From contig OX463778.1 in NCBI GenBank assembly GCA_949825025.1, forward strand, positions 33,310,616 through 33,374,615: DNA of 64,000 nucleotides. The letters run 5' to 3'. The notes beneath the pieces are model-generated. The model was not told the DNA's origin, searched no databases, and saw only the letters and a program-made list of their open reading frames with translations. Of this stretch, positions 49,501 to 61,100 are shown one piece after another (position 1 is the first letter of the stretch; the number at the start of each line of letters is the position of its first letter). The translations under genes and the position numbers were made by a program. Origin of the DNA: Siphlonurus alternatus (lineage: Eukaryota > Arthropoda > Insecta > Ephemeroptera > Siphlonuridae).

Positions 49501-51313
49501 TTGCTCAATTGACAAGTGTCATCTTGACTGACTTCCTTTTCAAACACACGTATTAAATGCTTGATATTTTGCTGAAAATTAGAAATCATAATGAGACAAG
49601 TTAGTTATAGTTATAACAAACGAGTTTGTGTTGAAAAATAAAATGTAATATTTTATTTAAAACTCAGATTTAAACTGCTATTCATACATTTTGAAAAATT
49701 TGTTTTATTTTAGGCCTTGGTTCTGTAATTCTTGCTATATAAATAATAATTTGAATTTACCTTGAAAACAAATTAATGTGCCGCAAAATGAAAGTAATGA
49801 AACTGTGTACTGTACCACTTTTATACCGTACATTATATAATGTAATTATTACATACTATATCTCTCATAACGCTTCTATACAGTAATCTCTGAGATTTAA
49901 AGAAAACTAATTTTATTTTTAATGTTCCTCATTATTTTTTTTTACTGTGCATTTTTCCTTCACTCTTTTTAAATAAAAACTAAAACAACAAAATTAAAAT
50001 AACTGTTTTAATAAAAATATAAGTTTTTAAAAGAAGATTAAAATTAATTACATTTAATTATACTTTGTAAGAGTTATGAGAAAATTATTTGAAAATTAAA
50101 TCAGTGAGTCCTAGTTTTAAACAATTTTTTTTTTTTTTTTATAATTTAAAAACATTTTTCTGTGAAACTATTTTCTAAAAACTTAAAATAAATTCAAGAA
50201 GGAAATATCAACCGTAAAATCACATGAATTTTTAATGAATTTGTTCATCATCTGTGGATCTCATTAAATATATGAACCGAGTCATGAGGTATATAATTTG
50301 TATCATATACACATGGACTAGATATATTTTTGCAGCCTTTAGTTGAGTAGTGCATGAAGACTCCAGAGACTGCATGATATTTATTTCCAGGCCGCTTCAT
50401 AATTATGTCATAGTGCAACTGAGGTTAAAATGTACGTAGATAGTTTAAATCGTGTAGTGATAAAAATTATAGAAAATGTAAAGTGTAGTGCATAATTATC
50501 AACATATTTGTAACAATATTATATTATAAATAAATATTAAATCTGAATATATATCTTGAGTTTCACTTGCTTTTCTTACTAAGAGTACAGTTTACTGAAC
50601 CATTGTAAGAATTAAGTATTAGGTTTGTTCGTTTCTTGCTCAGTGTACTCCGAGTAAGGTTTACGAACACATCTATTGATTTAATTTTATATTGGCTTCA
50701 GGTTATTAAGAAACACAACCACTGAACATGTGTTTGTATATGGTATATATATAATAATAATACAGTATTTAAGAGTATTATAATATATATTGTATACTTT
50801 AGAATATAAACATACTATCACTATAAATTCTATTCTATAATTTATCACAATTAAATTTACATTTCATGTTTCAGATTAAAGATAAATACAAAGTGCATTA
50901 AACTCACGTGTATAACGTAGATATAATTTAAAAATGTTTATAAAATATCACATTATGTCAATAATTTCACTTTGCAGAAGAGAAATACATGGCAGTTTAT
51001 TCTAATTTATTTTGCGTTATGATGTACTGGCAATATAGAAGCAGTGCGTAGTCGTCGTTTGATATTGGGCGTTTTACTGAAGTGTACATGTTCAGTCTTG
51101 CACGGGGATTTAATCGGAGCGGTCCATGATTTCACGAGTCGCTGGTTCGCTCTTTCCTCTAACAGCCAGCCAGGTTTGTGAGGCAGCAGCATCATCATGG
51201 CAGACGCGCTCACCCTTCCTTCTCTCTTTCTCTCTCTCATATCCTGGGACCGTTGTAATACACCACCATATATACCCACCCTCACCACAGCTTTATACCA
51301 CCAAAAAGAAAGA

Positions 51314-51320
<7 letters not shown>

Positions 51321-51368
<48 letters not shown>
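51321..51368. repeat. (GA)n microsatellite
   Basis: 24 GA units. Confidence 0.97.
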
Positions 51369-51372
<4 letters not shown>

Positions 51373-52626
51373 TAACCAAATTTTAATATCCCTTTATTCT
51401 GACCTAAATACATTTGACTTATTATTCGTATGGTTTTATCTTCTCGTTTTCTCTCTATATATATACATACAAACTAACTCTCTAACTAAAAGCTTTTGTA
51501 TTATGGCTTTGTATATATTCAACATTTTAATAAAACGAGGTAAGACCTTTATCTCATGAAATGTTAACTATATTTTAAATTCGTAAGTGATCATTTGTGT
51601 ATACGTAACAAACAATATTTTTATAAATATATTTATGAAAATATGTTACATAACTTATATTATAATTATTATATTAATAAATAATAACATAAATATTTTC
51701 ATATAGCATATACTGCGTATAATATGACAAAAAAAGTAAGGAAGTACAGTTTTTCCAACCTATTATATATGCCTATCAGTCGACCCTGTTTAAATAAAAA
51801 AAATATATTATATAACAATGTTATTGGATAAATTAATGAATAATTGACTGTAACCGCGGTGTGGTTGTTTAATTAATGATCGATGTTTAAATATTAATTT
51901 AAAGCTAGCTGTATTAATGAAAATTTCGTTGTCTGAAAAAAAAAATGAAGTAAAAAACGTATAGCAGTGAATATGGGAGACTGCATACAGTTAAGTTTGA
52001 TTTCGCAATCCCATTTGAAATAAGTAATTCTTGCAATTGCAGTGATATATATATAGTAATTATTCATTAAAGTTAATGTATAAGTGCAAAAAGTAAATTA
52101 CAAATTACTATTTTTACTGTTACATGACATTTTTTAATGTAACTTTGATTATACAAAAAGTTATGACAAAGTCATGACCTAAATCCATTTTAAATTTAAA
52201 TTGAGATTATTTGATTAACTCCATTAATTTAAAGTTATATAGTTAAAATATTATATGAAGATTATGTATTCTAATAATTTCATATTTATATATAAAAAAA
52301 CATAAAGTACTTTTGTATTTCATAACTGCATTGCGGAATATTTAAAAGATAATCTAAATATATAATATAAAATTATCACTTTAATAATGAGTTTTCCATT
52401 TTATTTATTTATTTATTTATTTTTATTTTGGAACTTCTTTTTGGTTGTACAAGACAAACATATGTTCAAGTCAAAATTGGACAAAATACAACATAAAAAC
52501 ATCAAACTTAAACACATTTACATAAGTTATTTAACACTATCAAACACAATCACTGACAATAATAATAAAAACAAAATACAAGCCAAAGTCACCATTAATA
52601 CTGATAAATTTTAGTTTATGTGGAAC

Positions 52627-52659
<33 letters not shown>

Positions 52660-52674
52660 CATACATATATACAT

Positions 52675-52725
<51 letters not shown>

Positions 52726-52799
52726 CATATACATACACATACACATATACACACACATACATATATGTATATATACATATACATACATATATATATATC
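52627..52799. repeat. Complex (TA)/(CA)/(CATA) microsatellite
   Basis: Mixed tracts of TA, CA and CATA directly beyond the 3' end of ORF2, separated from its stop codon by about 40 bp. Read on the minus strand it is a TATG/TA/TG tract. It could be the element's simple-repeat tail or a pre-existing target site. Confidence 0.85.
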
Positions 52800-52840
52800 A
52801 GTCAATACAATGTATATGTAAATTTATAATTTTGTTTATT

Positions 52841-55744
52841 TTATAATCCTGATAATACTTTTTCAGACATTTTATTACTCTCAAAAGCTTTAATAGAGTA
52901 AAACTCTTTATTGATCAATACATTCTTTAATTTTGTGCGAAAAAGTTTACTGGTTTTTATTTCTTTCAAACATGCTGGTAAAAATTCATAAAATTTTGCT
53001 GTTTGATACATTGCACAGTTTTTGAAAAATTGTGTGTTATGTCTTTCAGTAACTACATTCGATTTATTCCTAGTATTATAGTCATGATAGCCATCATTCT
53101 GAACATAAAAATTTGGATGATTTTTTTTGAATGAGGCACAATTTAAAATATAAATGCAAGGGACAGTTAACATTTTATTAGCCTTAAAATGTGAAACACA
53201 CGACTGTCCTTTTGGTATTCTTAAAATCGTTCTAAGTGCTCTCTTTTGCAAAACAAAACATCGATTCAATAGTTCCGATTTACATCCCCAATTTATTATG
53301 CCATATGCCAAATGTGGATAAACATACGCATAATATATGGTTAGCAAGGTTTCATGAGATACATGATTCCTGATTGTATATAACATAAAATTGGCCGAAT
53401 TTATCTTCTTACAAATCGCATTTACATGTAAAGACCAATCCAAACTTTCATTAATGTGTAGACCAAGAAACTTAACAGACTCTGCTCTTTTAATTGTTTT
53501 CCCGGCTAATTGCAACAAATAACTATTCAAAGGGATTTGTCTAGGGGAATGAAATTGGATGTATTCGGTTTTAGTTGAATTTAATATTAGCTTATTATTT
53601 GTACACCATGTATGTACCTCTTCAATAGTAAGTTTAATCTTACGAATTAATTCATCTTCGGCTTCTGCTGTGATTATAGCTGTAATATCATCAGCATACT
53701 TTACTAATACCGCATTCTTGACATGATCTGATAAGTCATTTGTTCCTGTATTAAACAATGTGGCTGACATTTTTCCTCCTTGAGGAATTCCAAGTGTAAT
53801 CGGTAATTTGTCTGATTTATATGTAATATTTTGGCCGTTAGAATTTGAATTTAATTCAACATATTGTTGTCTGTTAGTTAGATATGAATCTAATAGATTA
53901 CGACTCGAAACTCCTATTCCCATGTTATCAAATTTATTCAATAATACATCTTTATTTAGACTATCAAACGCTTTAGATAAATCAAAAAATATTGCAACGC
54001 AAAATAGTTTATTATCTATTGCCATATAAACGTGGCTTAAAAGATCAAATAGTGCTGTATCAGTAGAACGGTCTTTCAAGAATCCATGTTGACAGGGAGC
54101 AATTAAATGATTTTCTGTTTGATAATCCGTAATTTGATCGTCTAATGTATTCTCAAATAATTTGCCAAAAACAGATGTATTTGATATTGGTCTGTAATTA
54201 TCAATAATGAAAGTTGGGCCTTTTTTATGAGTTGCATAAATCTTAGAATCCTTTAAACAATCAGGAAATATACCATCTGATATTGAATGGTTAATTAAAT
54301 TAGATAAAGGGACAGACAAAACAGAAGCACAATATTTTACAACAGTATATGGTATTTCGTCTGGGCCAGCTGCATACTTATTAGGAAGGGATTTCATTCG
54401 ATTTAAAATATAAATCGGGTCTATCGAACTAAAATTTAATTTCGTTTTACTTTTATCAGAATCGACAATAATTAAAGTATTAGAATAATTAAAAGGAAAT
54501 TTTTCTGTTATTATATTTTCAATTGTCTTGACAAAAAAATTATTAAATAAATTGCAAATTAGTTTGGGGTCTGTAATCGTTACACTATTTATACATAATT
54601 CATAATTATTCTTATTATTAACATTTGTTTTCTTTGTTTTGCATTCTTTATTAATTATATTCCACGTAGCTTTAATTTTATTATTAGCTCCTTTTATTTC
54701 ATGGTCATTCTCTTTAAATTTAGCGGTGGCCATATTTTGTTTATAAGATTTCATTTCTTTTTTATAAGTAGACTCTAAATTTGGGTCAGTAAATTTTACA
54801 TCATAGTGTAAGCGTTTTAAAGAAATCCCTTGTTCGTAAAGATGGGGGTTATTGAGTATCCAGGAAGGTTTATTTTTGTTACTTGAAATTTTTCTTTTAA
54901 CAACAGGAAAAGCCTCGTTGAAATGATAAATAAAAATTTCAAGAAATTTTGACCATCTCTCATTTGAATTGAGATCAGGATTTAATAAATCATTCCATTC
55001 TTCACGAATTAATAGGAGCAGAAAATTATCTAAATTGCATTTGTCAAATATTCGTTTATAATAAAATTGTTTTTCTTGTATTTTATCAATGTTCTTCGAG
55101 TTATTTAATGTTATTGTGACTATAGTATAGTTATGGTCCGACAGAGTTGTTTTTTCAGTTTTATAATTAGTATTAATAGCAGATGTACTTTTAATAATAT
55201 GATCAATTAAAGTAGCCGTTTTCATTGTTTCTCTAGTAGCGGAACTATTAACAATTTCCAACTTGTATGAGTCCAGTATATCTTTATATAAAATTACATT
55301 TGCATCATCAATAAATAAATTAAGATTTACGTCACCCGCAATAATAAAAAAATCATCATTATTTTTACAGTATTTAATTAATTTTTTGCATAACATTTCA
55401 AATTCTTTTAAGAATGGTTTTATATTATTTTCTGTGTTGTCAAAATTCTGAATTTTTTTCATCACTCTAGATATATTAGGTGGGCGATATATAGAAGCAA
55501 AATAAATGTTTGTTGTATTGTTAATTACTAATTTCGCTATGCAGCATTCAAAAACTGATTCAATGGATTTTATTTTAATATCATTTATATTTGAACCTTT
55601 ACGAGATAGAATTACTACTCCCCCACATTTTTGAATATCTCTACAGTAATATGAAACTATCATAAAATTTTTAAAATTTATTGTTATAATTTCAGATTCA
55701 TTCAGCCCATGTTCACATAATATAATTATATCACAATCAACCAT
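52841..55744 (-). CDS. Retrotransposon ORF2: endonuclease-reverse transcriptase
   Basis: 967 residues from the first ATG. Endonuclease/exonuclease/phosphatase domain (1-210): CEHGL with E11, YRPPN with Y86, AGDVN with D138 and N140, LIDH with D181, LSDH with H204. Reverse transcriptase (about 495-760): [11 protein letters not shown] with D588, GIPQGG, KYADD (YADD 683-686). The C-terminus has HDYNTRNKS, common in Jockey/CR1/L2 elements. The frame is open upstream of this ATG to 55882. There it encodes NIKILQLNLPGLKNKLPKFE, which is the usual first strand of the endonuclease. Translation therefore probably starts before this ATG or is coupled to ORF1, and the ATG coordinate is only a minimum. 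The role is target-primed reverse transcription: nicking DNA and copying the element RNA. No stops or frameshifts are seen within it. Confidence 0.93.
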   Translation of the reverse strand: MVDCDIIILCEHGLNESEIITINFKNFMIVSYYCRDIQKCGGVVILSRKGSNINDIKIKSIESVFECCIAKLVINNTTNIYFASIYRPPNISRVMKKIQNFDNTENNIKPFLKEFEMLCKKLIKYCKNNDDFFIIAGDVNLNLFIDDANVILYKDILDSYKLEIVNSSATRETMKTATLIDHIIKSTSAINTNYKTEKTTLSDHNYTIVTITLNNSKNIDKIQEKQFYYKRIFDKCNLDNFLLLLIREEWNDLLNPDLNSNERWSKFLEIFIYHFNEAFPVVKRKISSNKNKPSWILNNPHLYEQGISLKRLHYDVKFTDPNLESTYKKEMKSYKQNMATAKFKENDHEIKGANNKIKATWNIINKECKTKKTNVNNKNNYELCINSVTITDPKLICNLFNNFFVKTIENIITEKFPFNYSNTLIIVDSDKSKTKLNFSSIDPIYILNRMKSLPNKYAAGPDEIPYTVVKYCASVLSVPLSNLINHSISDGIFPDCLKDSKIYATHKKGPTFIIDNYRPISNTSVFGKLFENTLDDQITDYQTENHLIAPCQHGFLKDRSTDTALFDLLSHVYMAIDNKLFCVAIFFDLSKAFDSLNKDVLLNKFDNMGIGVSSRNLLDSYLTNRQQYVELNSNSNGQNITYKSDKLPITLGIPQGGKMSATLFNTGTNDLSDHVKNAVLVKYADDITAIITAEAEDELIRKIKLTIEEVHTWCTNNKLILNSTKTEYIQFHSPRQIPLNSYLLQLAGKTIKRAESVKFLGLHINESLDWSLHVNAICKKINSANFMLYTIRNHVSHETLLTIYYAYVYPHLAYGIINWGCKSELLNRCFVLQKRALRTILRIPKGQSCVSHFKANKMLTVPCIYILNCASFKKNHPNFYVQNDGYHDYNTRNKSNVVTERHNTQFFKNCAMYQTAKFYEFLPACLKEIKTSKLFRTKLKNVLINKEFYSIKAFESNKMSEKVLSGL

Positions 55745-55841
55745 TTCAAGAAAATACTCAAATTTTGGTAATTTATTTTTTAGGCCTGGTAAGTTAAGCT
55801 GAAGAATTTTAATATTACATGGGGCTGAGTGAACCTGAACA

Positions 55842-58178
55842 TTAAGTTTTTTTTTTGTTGGGCAATTTGGTGGAGATACTGTTTAGTGTACTGGCACGGA
55901 GCCGTGATCTCACAGGGGAAGATTGTGTATCTTCCTGAGAATTTTTAATGGGGGATTTCAATTGAGATGTCAGATTAAAATTATCAACATTTGAACTCAA
56001 AACATTATCATTAATAGTATCATTTTTACTAATAATGGATGGTGAGACAACAGATGAAATTTCATTAATTGATTTTTCTGAATTAATTGCACTTTTCTTA
56101 GCAGCGGTTTCATCATTTTTTAATAGATCATTTGTAAATTGGAATTTATTATCTAAAATCGTTAGTAAAAAAGCTTTGAGTCTTGGATGTAATGAGTTCA
56201 GATCTATAATATCTTGATTCAATTCAAGAGAACATACAGGATCTGGTAAGGGTGGTCCTGATTCAGGCAAACTATTGTTTACCAAAACAAGACTTGACTC
56301 CTCACTCGGGGCAATACCGTCGTTCGCCGGAGCGAGGCCTGACTCCTCGCCCGGGGTGGTACCGTCGTTCACCGAAACGAGGCCTGACTCCTCGCCCGGG
56401 GTGGTACCGTCGTTCACCGAAGCGAGGCCTGACTCCTCGCCCGGGGTGGTACCGTCGTTCACCGGAGCAAGGCCTGACTCCTCGCCCGGGGTGGTACCAT
56501 CGTTCACCGAAGCGAGGCCTGACTCCTCGCCCGGGGTGGTACCGTCGTTCACCGAAACGAGGCCTGACTCCTCGCCCGGGGTGGTACCGTCGTTCACCGA
56601 AGCGAGGCCTGACTCCTCGCCCGGGGTGGTACCGTCGTTCACCGAAGCGAGGCCTGACTCCTCGCCCGGGGTGGTACCGTCGTTCACCTGAGCGAGGCCT
56701 GACTTCTCGCCCCGGGTATTAGACATCTGCTCCTTCGTGGCTGGCACTGGCAGTCCCTCCACCCTCACTATGTCAGGCGTGACAATTGAGGGGCGGGTAC
56801 TCTCTCGCAAGGTAGAGGTCTGGCATTGCCCGGAACTTACAAGGACCGCCAGGTTATTAGAAGGAGGGGCCCTAGCGGTAATGACGTTTGCTAGAGTAGA
56901 TTGGGCTGATTCCTCAAAGAGTTCTTTAACAGCTGTTTCATCATCATTACTTGCAACTTTCTTTGCTAATGTCTTCCATCCATAATAAGCAACAATTTCA
57001 ATGTCAAGATCTTTGAACACTGAAATAATGTCTTGTTTTATAGTAGACCAGTTGAAACCGTCTCTGCCACATGCTAAACGAGGAATTGCGAGTTTTTTTA
57101 TACTTAAAATCTCACAGATATTTCTTAAATTTTTTAATGCAAGTAGTATATTTGAGTGGTCAGGATAGCTGTTATGGACAGATTTAGTAACTAAGTAGAA
57201 AATAAAACTGTCATCTGAAGATAAAACAGCTACTTCACCAGTATTTTTGAGTTGACTCTTTAAAAAAGGGGTTTGTCCATGTTTTTTTTTAAATTGAGTT
57301 GCAACTCCACGTCCTTGTTTAAATGTTTTATCAACGCAGTGGGCGTAGGATGTGCCTGGTGGTGCGTCAAACAAATTTCCTTTCTTTTCAATGAAACGGA
57401 AATTTTGATGTTTTCTTTTTATATTATGGTTATTGGTATTTTTCTGATGTAAAGTCGGAAAAGACTCATTATTAATATGTTGTAGTACTGAAAATGAGTT
57501 TGATGTTGGTACTGTCGCACCCCACGGATTATAAGGAGGTCTTGGGGGGCGCAATTGGGCACCCTGGCTTTGGCGCGGCAGCTGGGTAGGGTGCGGTCGC
57601 TGAGCGCTCAGTTGGTGTTGGAGCGGGCGACGAGGTTGATACTGACTTACAACGTGCTGCCGGCGTGTCTGCTGCTGGCGTGATTGCTCAGATTGTTGCT
57701 GCTGCTGCTGGCGTGATTGCTGCTGCTGCTGTGGCACTCCAGTGAACGACGTCGGCTGAGGTGGGCGTTGTTTTGTGTAACCAGCCGTCCTCCAAGGTCG
57801 CGAGAATTGAACTGGTGACCTGTCATAATCAGCTGTTTGTATATGACATTGATGATTTGAATTTCCCTCATTATTAAAGTTATTTGCAGAAGAAATTCCA
57901 TTTCTTTCATTTAACATTAATTTAATAGTGCATTTAATTTCTTCTCTAAAGTCAGTAAATAAGTCCTTAATATTATGTTGAATTAATTTGTACATTGGAT
58001 GTACAGTCAGATCATTTGATAGGCTTTCATTGGACATATGTATATCAGAATTATTTTTATCATAATTAATAAATTGTGAGTTAAAAACCTCCGGTGTAGT
58101 TCTAGCAGGTGGCGGCCAGTGTGGTACGAGCGGAGAGCAGAACTGAGGTGTAGCACGCATGGAGCGTAGGTCCGTCAT
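55842..58178 (-). CDS. Retrotransposon ORF1 protein with TARG1-like macrodomain and 15-residue repeats
   Basis: Predicted protein of 778 residues. Order: N-terminal part with a possible helix (about 62-90); Gln/Arg/Pro-rich basic stretch (137-216), possibly nucleic-acid binding; SFSVLQHINNESFPTL (228-242); macrodomain (about 262-402); tandem repeats of GEESGLASVNDGTTP (490-624, with a decayed copy to 639); polar tail ending NKKKT. The macrodomain resembles TARG1/OARD1 in its order of motifs: GNLFDAPPGTSYAHCVDKTF, QGRGVATQFKKKHG, TGEVAVL, FYLVTK, LAIPRLACGRDGFNW. K332 and D373 sit where TARG1 has its catalytic Lys and Asp. No CCHC knuckle or RRM is seen. The ATG is the first in the frame and follows a plausible 5' UTR. 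The frame is intact. ADP-ribose binding or hydrolysis is inferred, not shown. Confidence 0.88.
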   Translation of the reverse strand: MTDLRSMRATPQFCSPLVPHWPPPARTTPEVFNSQFINYDKNNSDIHMSNESLSNDLTVHPMYKLIQHNIKDLFTDFREEIKCTIKLMLNERNGISSANNFNNEGNSNHQCHIQTADYDRSPVQFSRPWRTAGYTKQRPPQPTSFTGVPQQQQQSRQQQQQQSEQSRQQQTRRQHVVSQYQPRRPLQHQLSAQRPHPTQLPRQSQGAQLRPPRPPYNPWGATVPTSNSFSVLQHINNESFPTLHQKNTNNHNIKRKHQNFRFIEKKGNLFDAPPGTSYAHCVDKTFKQGRGVATQFKKKHGQTPFLKSQLKNTGEVAVLSSDDSFIFYLVTKSVHNSYPDHSNILLALKNLRNICEILSIKKLAIPRLACGRDGFNWSTIKQDIISVFKDLDIEIVAYYGWKTLAKKVASNDDETAVKELFEESAQSTLANVITARAPPSNNLAVLVSSGQCQTSTLRESTRPSIVTPDIVRVEGLPVPATKEQMSNTRGEKSGLAQVNDGTTPGEESGLASVNDGTTPGEESGLASVNDGTTPGEESGLVSVNDGTTPGEESGLASVNDGTTPGEESGLAPVNDGTTPGEESGLASVNDGTTPGEESGLVSVNDGTTPGEESGLAPANDGIAPSEESSLVLVNNSLPESGPPLPDPVCSLELNQDIIDLNSLHPRLKAFLLTILDNKFQFTNDLLKNDETAAKKSAINSEKSINEISSVVSPSIISKNDTINDNVLSSNVDNFNLTSQLKSPIKNSQEDTQSSPVRSRLRASTLNSISTKLPNKKKT
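56262..56711 (-). repeat. 45-bp coding minisatellite in ORF1
   Basis: A GC-rich 45-bp unit is repeated nine times with one further decayed copy, encoding GEESGLASVNDGTTP with changes mostly at the ASV positions (ASV, VSV, APV, AQV). Because 45 is a multiple of three, the reading frame is kept. The block is much richer in G and C than the rest of the element. Confidence 0.95.
56973..57395 (-). other. Macrodomain segment of ORF1 (residues about 262-402)
   Basis: Domain call within ORF1. Macrodomains bind ADP-ribose; TARG1-type members cleave ADP-ribosyl-glutamate bonds. Matching order of motifs: GNLFD at the first strand, AHCV, QGRGVATQFKKKHG at the phosphate-binding stretch, GEVAVL, FYLVTK, IPRLACGRDGFNW, and a final strand IEIVAYYG. 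Assigned from remembered family features, without a profile search. Confidence 0.82.
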
Positions 58179-61100
58179 GATGTTGTTCTCAAGAGAATAT
58201 TTATCACACCTTTATATTTAAAGTTCAATGCACAGGACACTTAGTAGTAATGTATCACTTAATAGAAAAAAACTTCAACTTTCCGATGAACAGACTTTCT
58301 TTTTAATTAAATGATAGATAAAAAGGTTAATCTTTAAAAATTACGGAGCAGTGAAAATATTGTAGTTAAGCTCTCAGGTGCTGCCACCTATTTTGTTTAA
58401 GACAAAGGGTTTAGTAAAGATTAGTGTGTGGAAATAAATTCCTTAAATCTGTTTTTAAAAGGGGAAGCTAGAAAAATTCAGTTGAAATACCAGAGGTCAG
58501 TTGCAGCAAATTGCAAGTTGCTAGCTCAAAACATGGCGGTGGTGCAGAAAACTTGGTCTTTGTAACGACGTCGTAAATTTAAAGAGCCGTTTAGTTGGAA
58601 ACTTTTAGCTCTTCTTCATAATTAGCATAATCGATGTAAGATCGGCCAAAAGTACGTGAAGAACTTGGTAAATGTACATTTATTTTATATTTTCATGGCA
58701 TTCAAACATAAATTGGAAGTGTGATTATAATAATAGATACATAAATAAATAAAAGGCTCAAAATTGTCGTACTCAAATTCATATTTTTATATACTTACGT
58801 CTATTTTATTAGGAAAGGAACTATAAGGATTTTTTTTAAATATTAAAAGCTATGCTTAATATTGATTAAATATGCCTCTTTTTGGCGTCGCTTGAATCTT
58901 AATAAAAGGAAAAAGACTTTGACACCGAAAAAGGGCGTGGCTGTCAAAATATGAACTTTTTTTTAATATTTTCGGAATTATAATTAAATAACTTCATGAA
59001 AGTGATAAAAAAGTATGTTGTAATTATTTCAATATCCCTTATTATTATTAGGTGGGTGTCAAAAAATAAATAGTTCAAATATCAAATATTCATTAAAAAT
59101 ATACATAATATGGAAACAGTGATTACTACAGAAAATGCACGTATCTTTTTTACTGTTTTCTCCTATAAATTCGCAATTATATATATTTGCATTTTTACCA
59201 ACAATCTCTATGAAAAAAAAAAATAATCTGACAAAAATAGTAACTGAAGGTAACCAAATATCTGCCGTGGAGTGTAGCACTTTCCCGATCTCCTGAAAGC
59301 TGACGTCATTCCTGTGTTAGTTGGGTGTGATTCTAGTTTGAGAGCTTGCTCAATATTCCAGTGCGAGCTGCCGGAATCACCGGTGGTACATGCAGGGGGG
59401 AACATATAACAGTGAGAGCAGCTTCCTCCCTATATGACCATCAAACAGCCTCAGGTCATGGCTTATTCAACACCTTACCAACACACTAAGCATGTACATA
59501 CCTGTCCGGTACACCTGCATGCAAAACTTATGTTATTTAACCTGAATATAAATTATGATTTAATAATTAAATTATAATGATAATTAAACAAGCTTTATAA
59601 TTTAATTTTCTTGTTTTAAGATAATAAATTTTATGTTCTTTTAGAAATAAAAAAGCTAAAGAGACAATTATTTAATGTATTGAAATTTTTTGCTTAAAAT
59701 GTGCTTTGAAATACAGCTTATTAGAAAATTAAAACTTGTCTAAACTTTCCGCTTTCTGACCTCAAATATACGCAGTTAATGAATTTATTATGTGATCATA
59801 TACTGTGACAATTCATTGGAGTGACGTCATTGGATCTACAGGGACATAGAAAAATTCAAGACATGCGACCGTAGTAAATTTAATTACAGTCTGCCATTAA
59901 AGTAGTCCGTTGTTTTGCGGAAAAAACATAGCCATTCTACTAGGTTGAAACATAGGATGTGTTTCAACATTTATGAGATAAAGTAACTAAATATTTAAAT
60001 ACAAACACAATAATTAATTTTATAATTAATTATGAAACAAAAGTCAAGAATTTAAGTGCATTTACGTGTAGTTTTGAACAAAGTTAAATTATAGATGTGT
60101 TTTTGTTTTTCATCGCTTTATTAAGAAGGTATTGTATTTATTATTTAATAATGAACGGTAAAAAAATAAAATAAATGAATAAAATGATTATTTTCTAAGA
60201 TCATATAAGATGGGTATCGTACAAAAATAAAAGGAAATAATTATCATGAAAAATTAAAACTTCCATAACTTTTGCTTTTAATATGTATTGACTTTAACAC
60301 TTTATGTCAATTCTTATTTAAATACACTTATTGTTTTCATATTTTTTTCAACAACTTTGGTGTGCAAACATTTGAGATAGAGTTACTATGAAGCCATTGC
60401 ACTATATTATTAACCTATATAATATATAACACTAATTAATTATTATTTAATCTAAAATTAAATTATATGATACAATTTAATTTTATAGTGCTTTGTTTTT
60501 GTCTACAAACATACCTTACATCAAACAGAGTATTATATAACATGATATGGTATAACTACAGTATAGAACCCGATGGTTATATGTACTGTACATCTCTGTA
60601 TGTATGACTCGTCTGCTATCAATTAATCTAGTCTGCCATGTCCAATGCTAAATTGTGTGCAGTATTCAATAAGCCAACGTTAAATCCACAGGTAAATTAT
60701 ACTCTCTCTATTATATTATAAGCTGTGATGCGGTGGCTGTATGTAATATAATTATTCACCTTTTCATATACATTATTTAACGATTAACATTTAAATTTTT
60801 TATTATTTAAATTAAATAATCCCATATTAATATAATATATATTATAGAAAATATTAATATTATTAAATAAAAATGGGTTTTAATGGAATTAATAATCCTT
60901 GTTAAATTTTCCATTGGGAAGTTTATTCATTATTAATTAAAATTTAGTTCAAGCTTTTTTTTACTTATAAATGATTCAGCATTAAAATATTATGACCACG
61001 GCGTTAAAGCATATGATGTGGAATTTAAATTTACTGATATGTCTTGTGTGTTTATACTGTTTATTTATTGAAAATTTGATCTCATAACAAAATTAAATGC

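Larger units (their letters stand above)
52627..58390 (-). mobile_element. Non-LTR retrotransposon (Jockey/CR1/L2-type) with macrodomain ORF1
   Basis: Two long open frames on the minus strand without internal stops: ORF1 (58178 to 55842) and ORF2 (55744, or open from 55882, to 52841). ORF2 has endonuclease and reverse transcriptase. The arrangement (5' UTR, ORF1, overlapping ORF2, very short 3' UTR, simple-repeat tail) is that of a full-length LINE. Intact frames suggest recent insertion. No target duplication was found. The 3' boundary is taken at the (TATG/TA/CA)n tract just past ORF2. The 5' boundary near 58390 is a guess from the stretch ending ctgccacct; it could lie up to about 300 bp further. 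Clade is not certain: the C-terminal HDYNTRNKS resembles Jockey/CR1/L2 elements. Confidence 0.85.

Noticed and set aside
56252..56722. Two long open frames on the plus strand across the ORF1 minisatellite
   Set aside because: They are antisense images of a 45-bp repeat whose length is a multiple of three, so any frame without a stop in one unit stays open. Frames end at the edges of the repeat.
59208..59405. 65-codon minus-strand frame with mixed composition
   Set aside because: No recognised domain and no supporting splice sites; adjacent sequence is AT-rich and non-coding.
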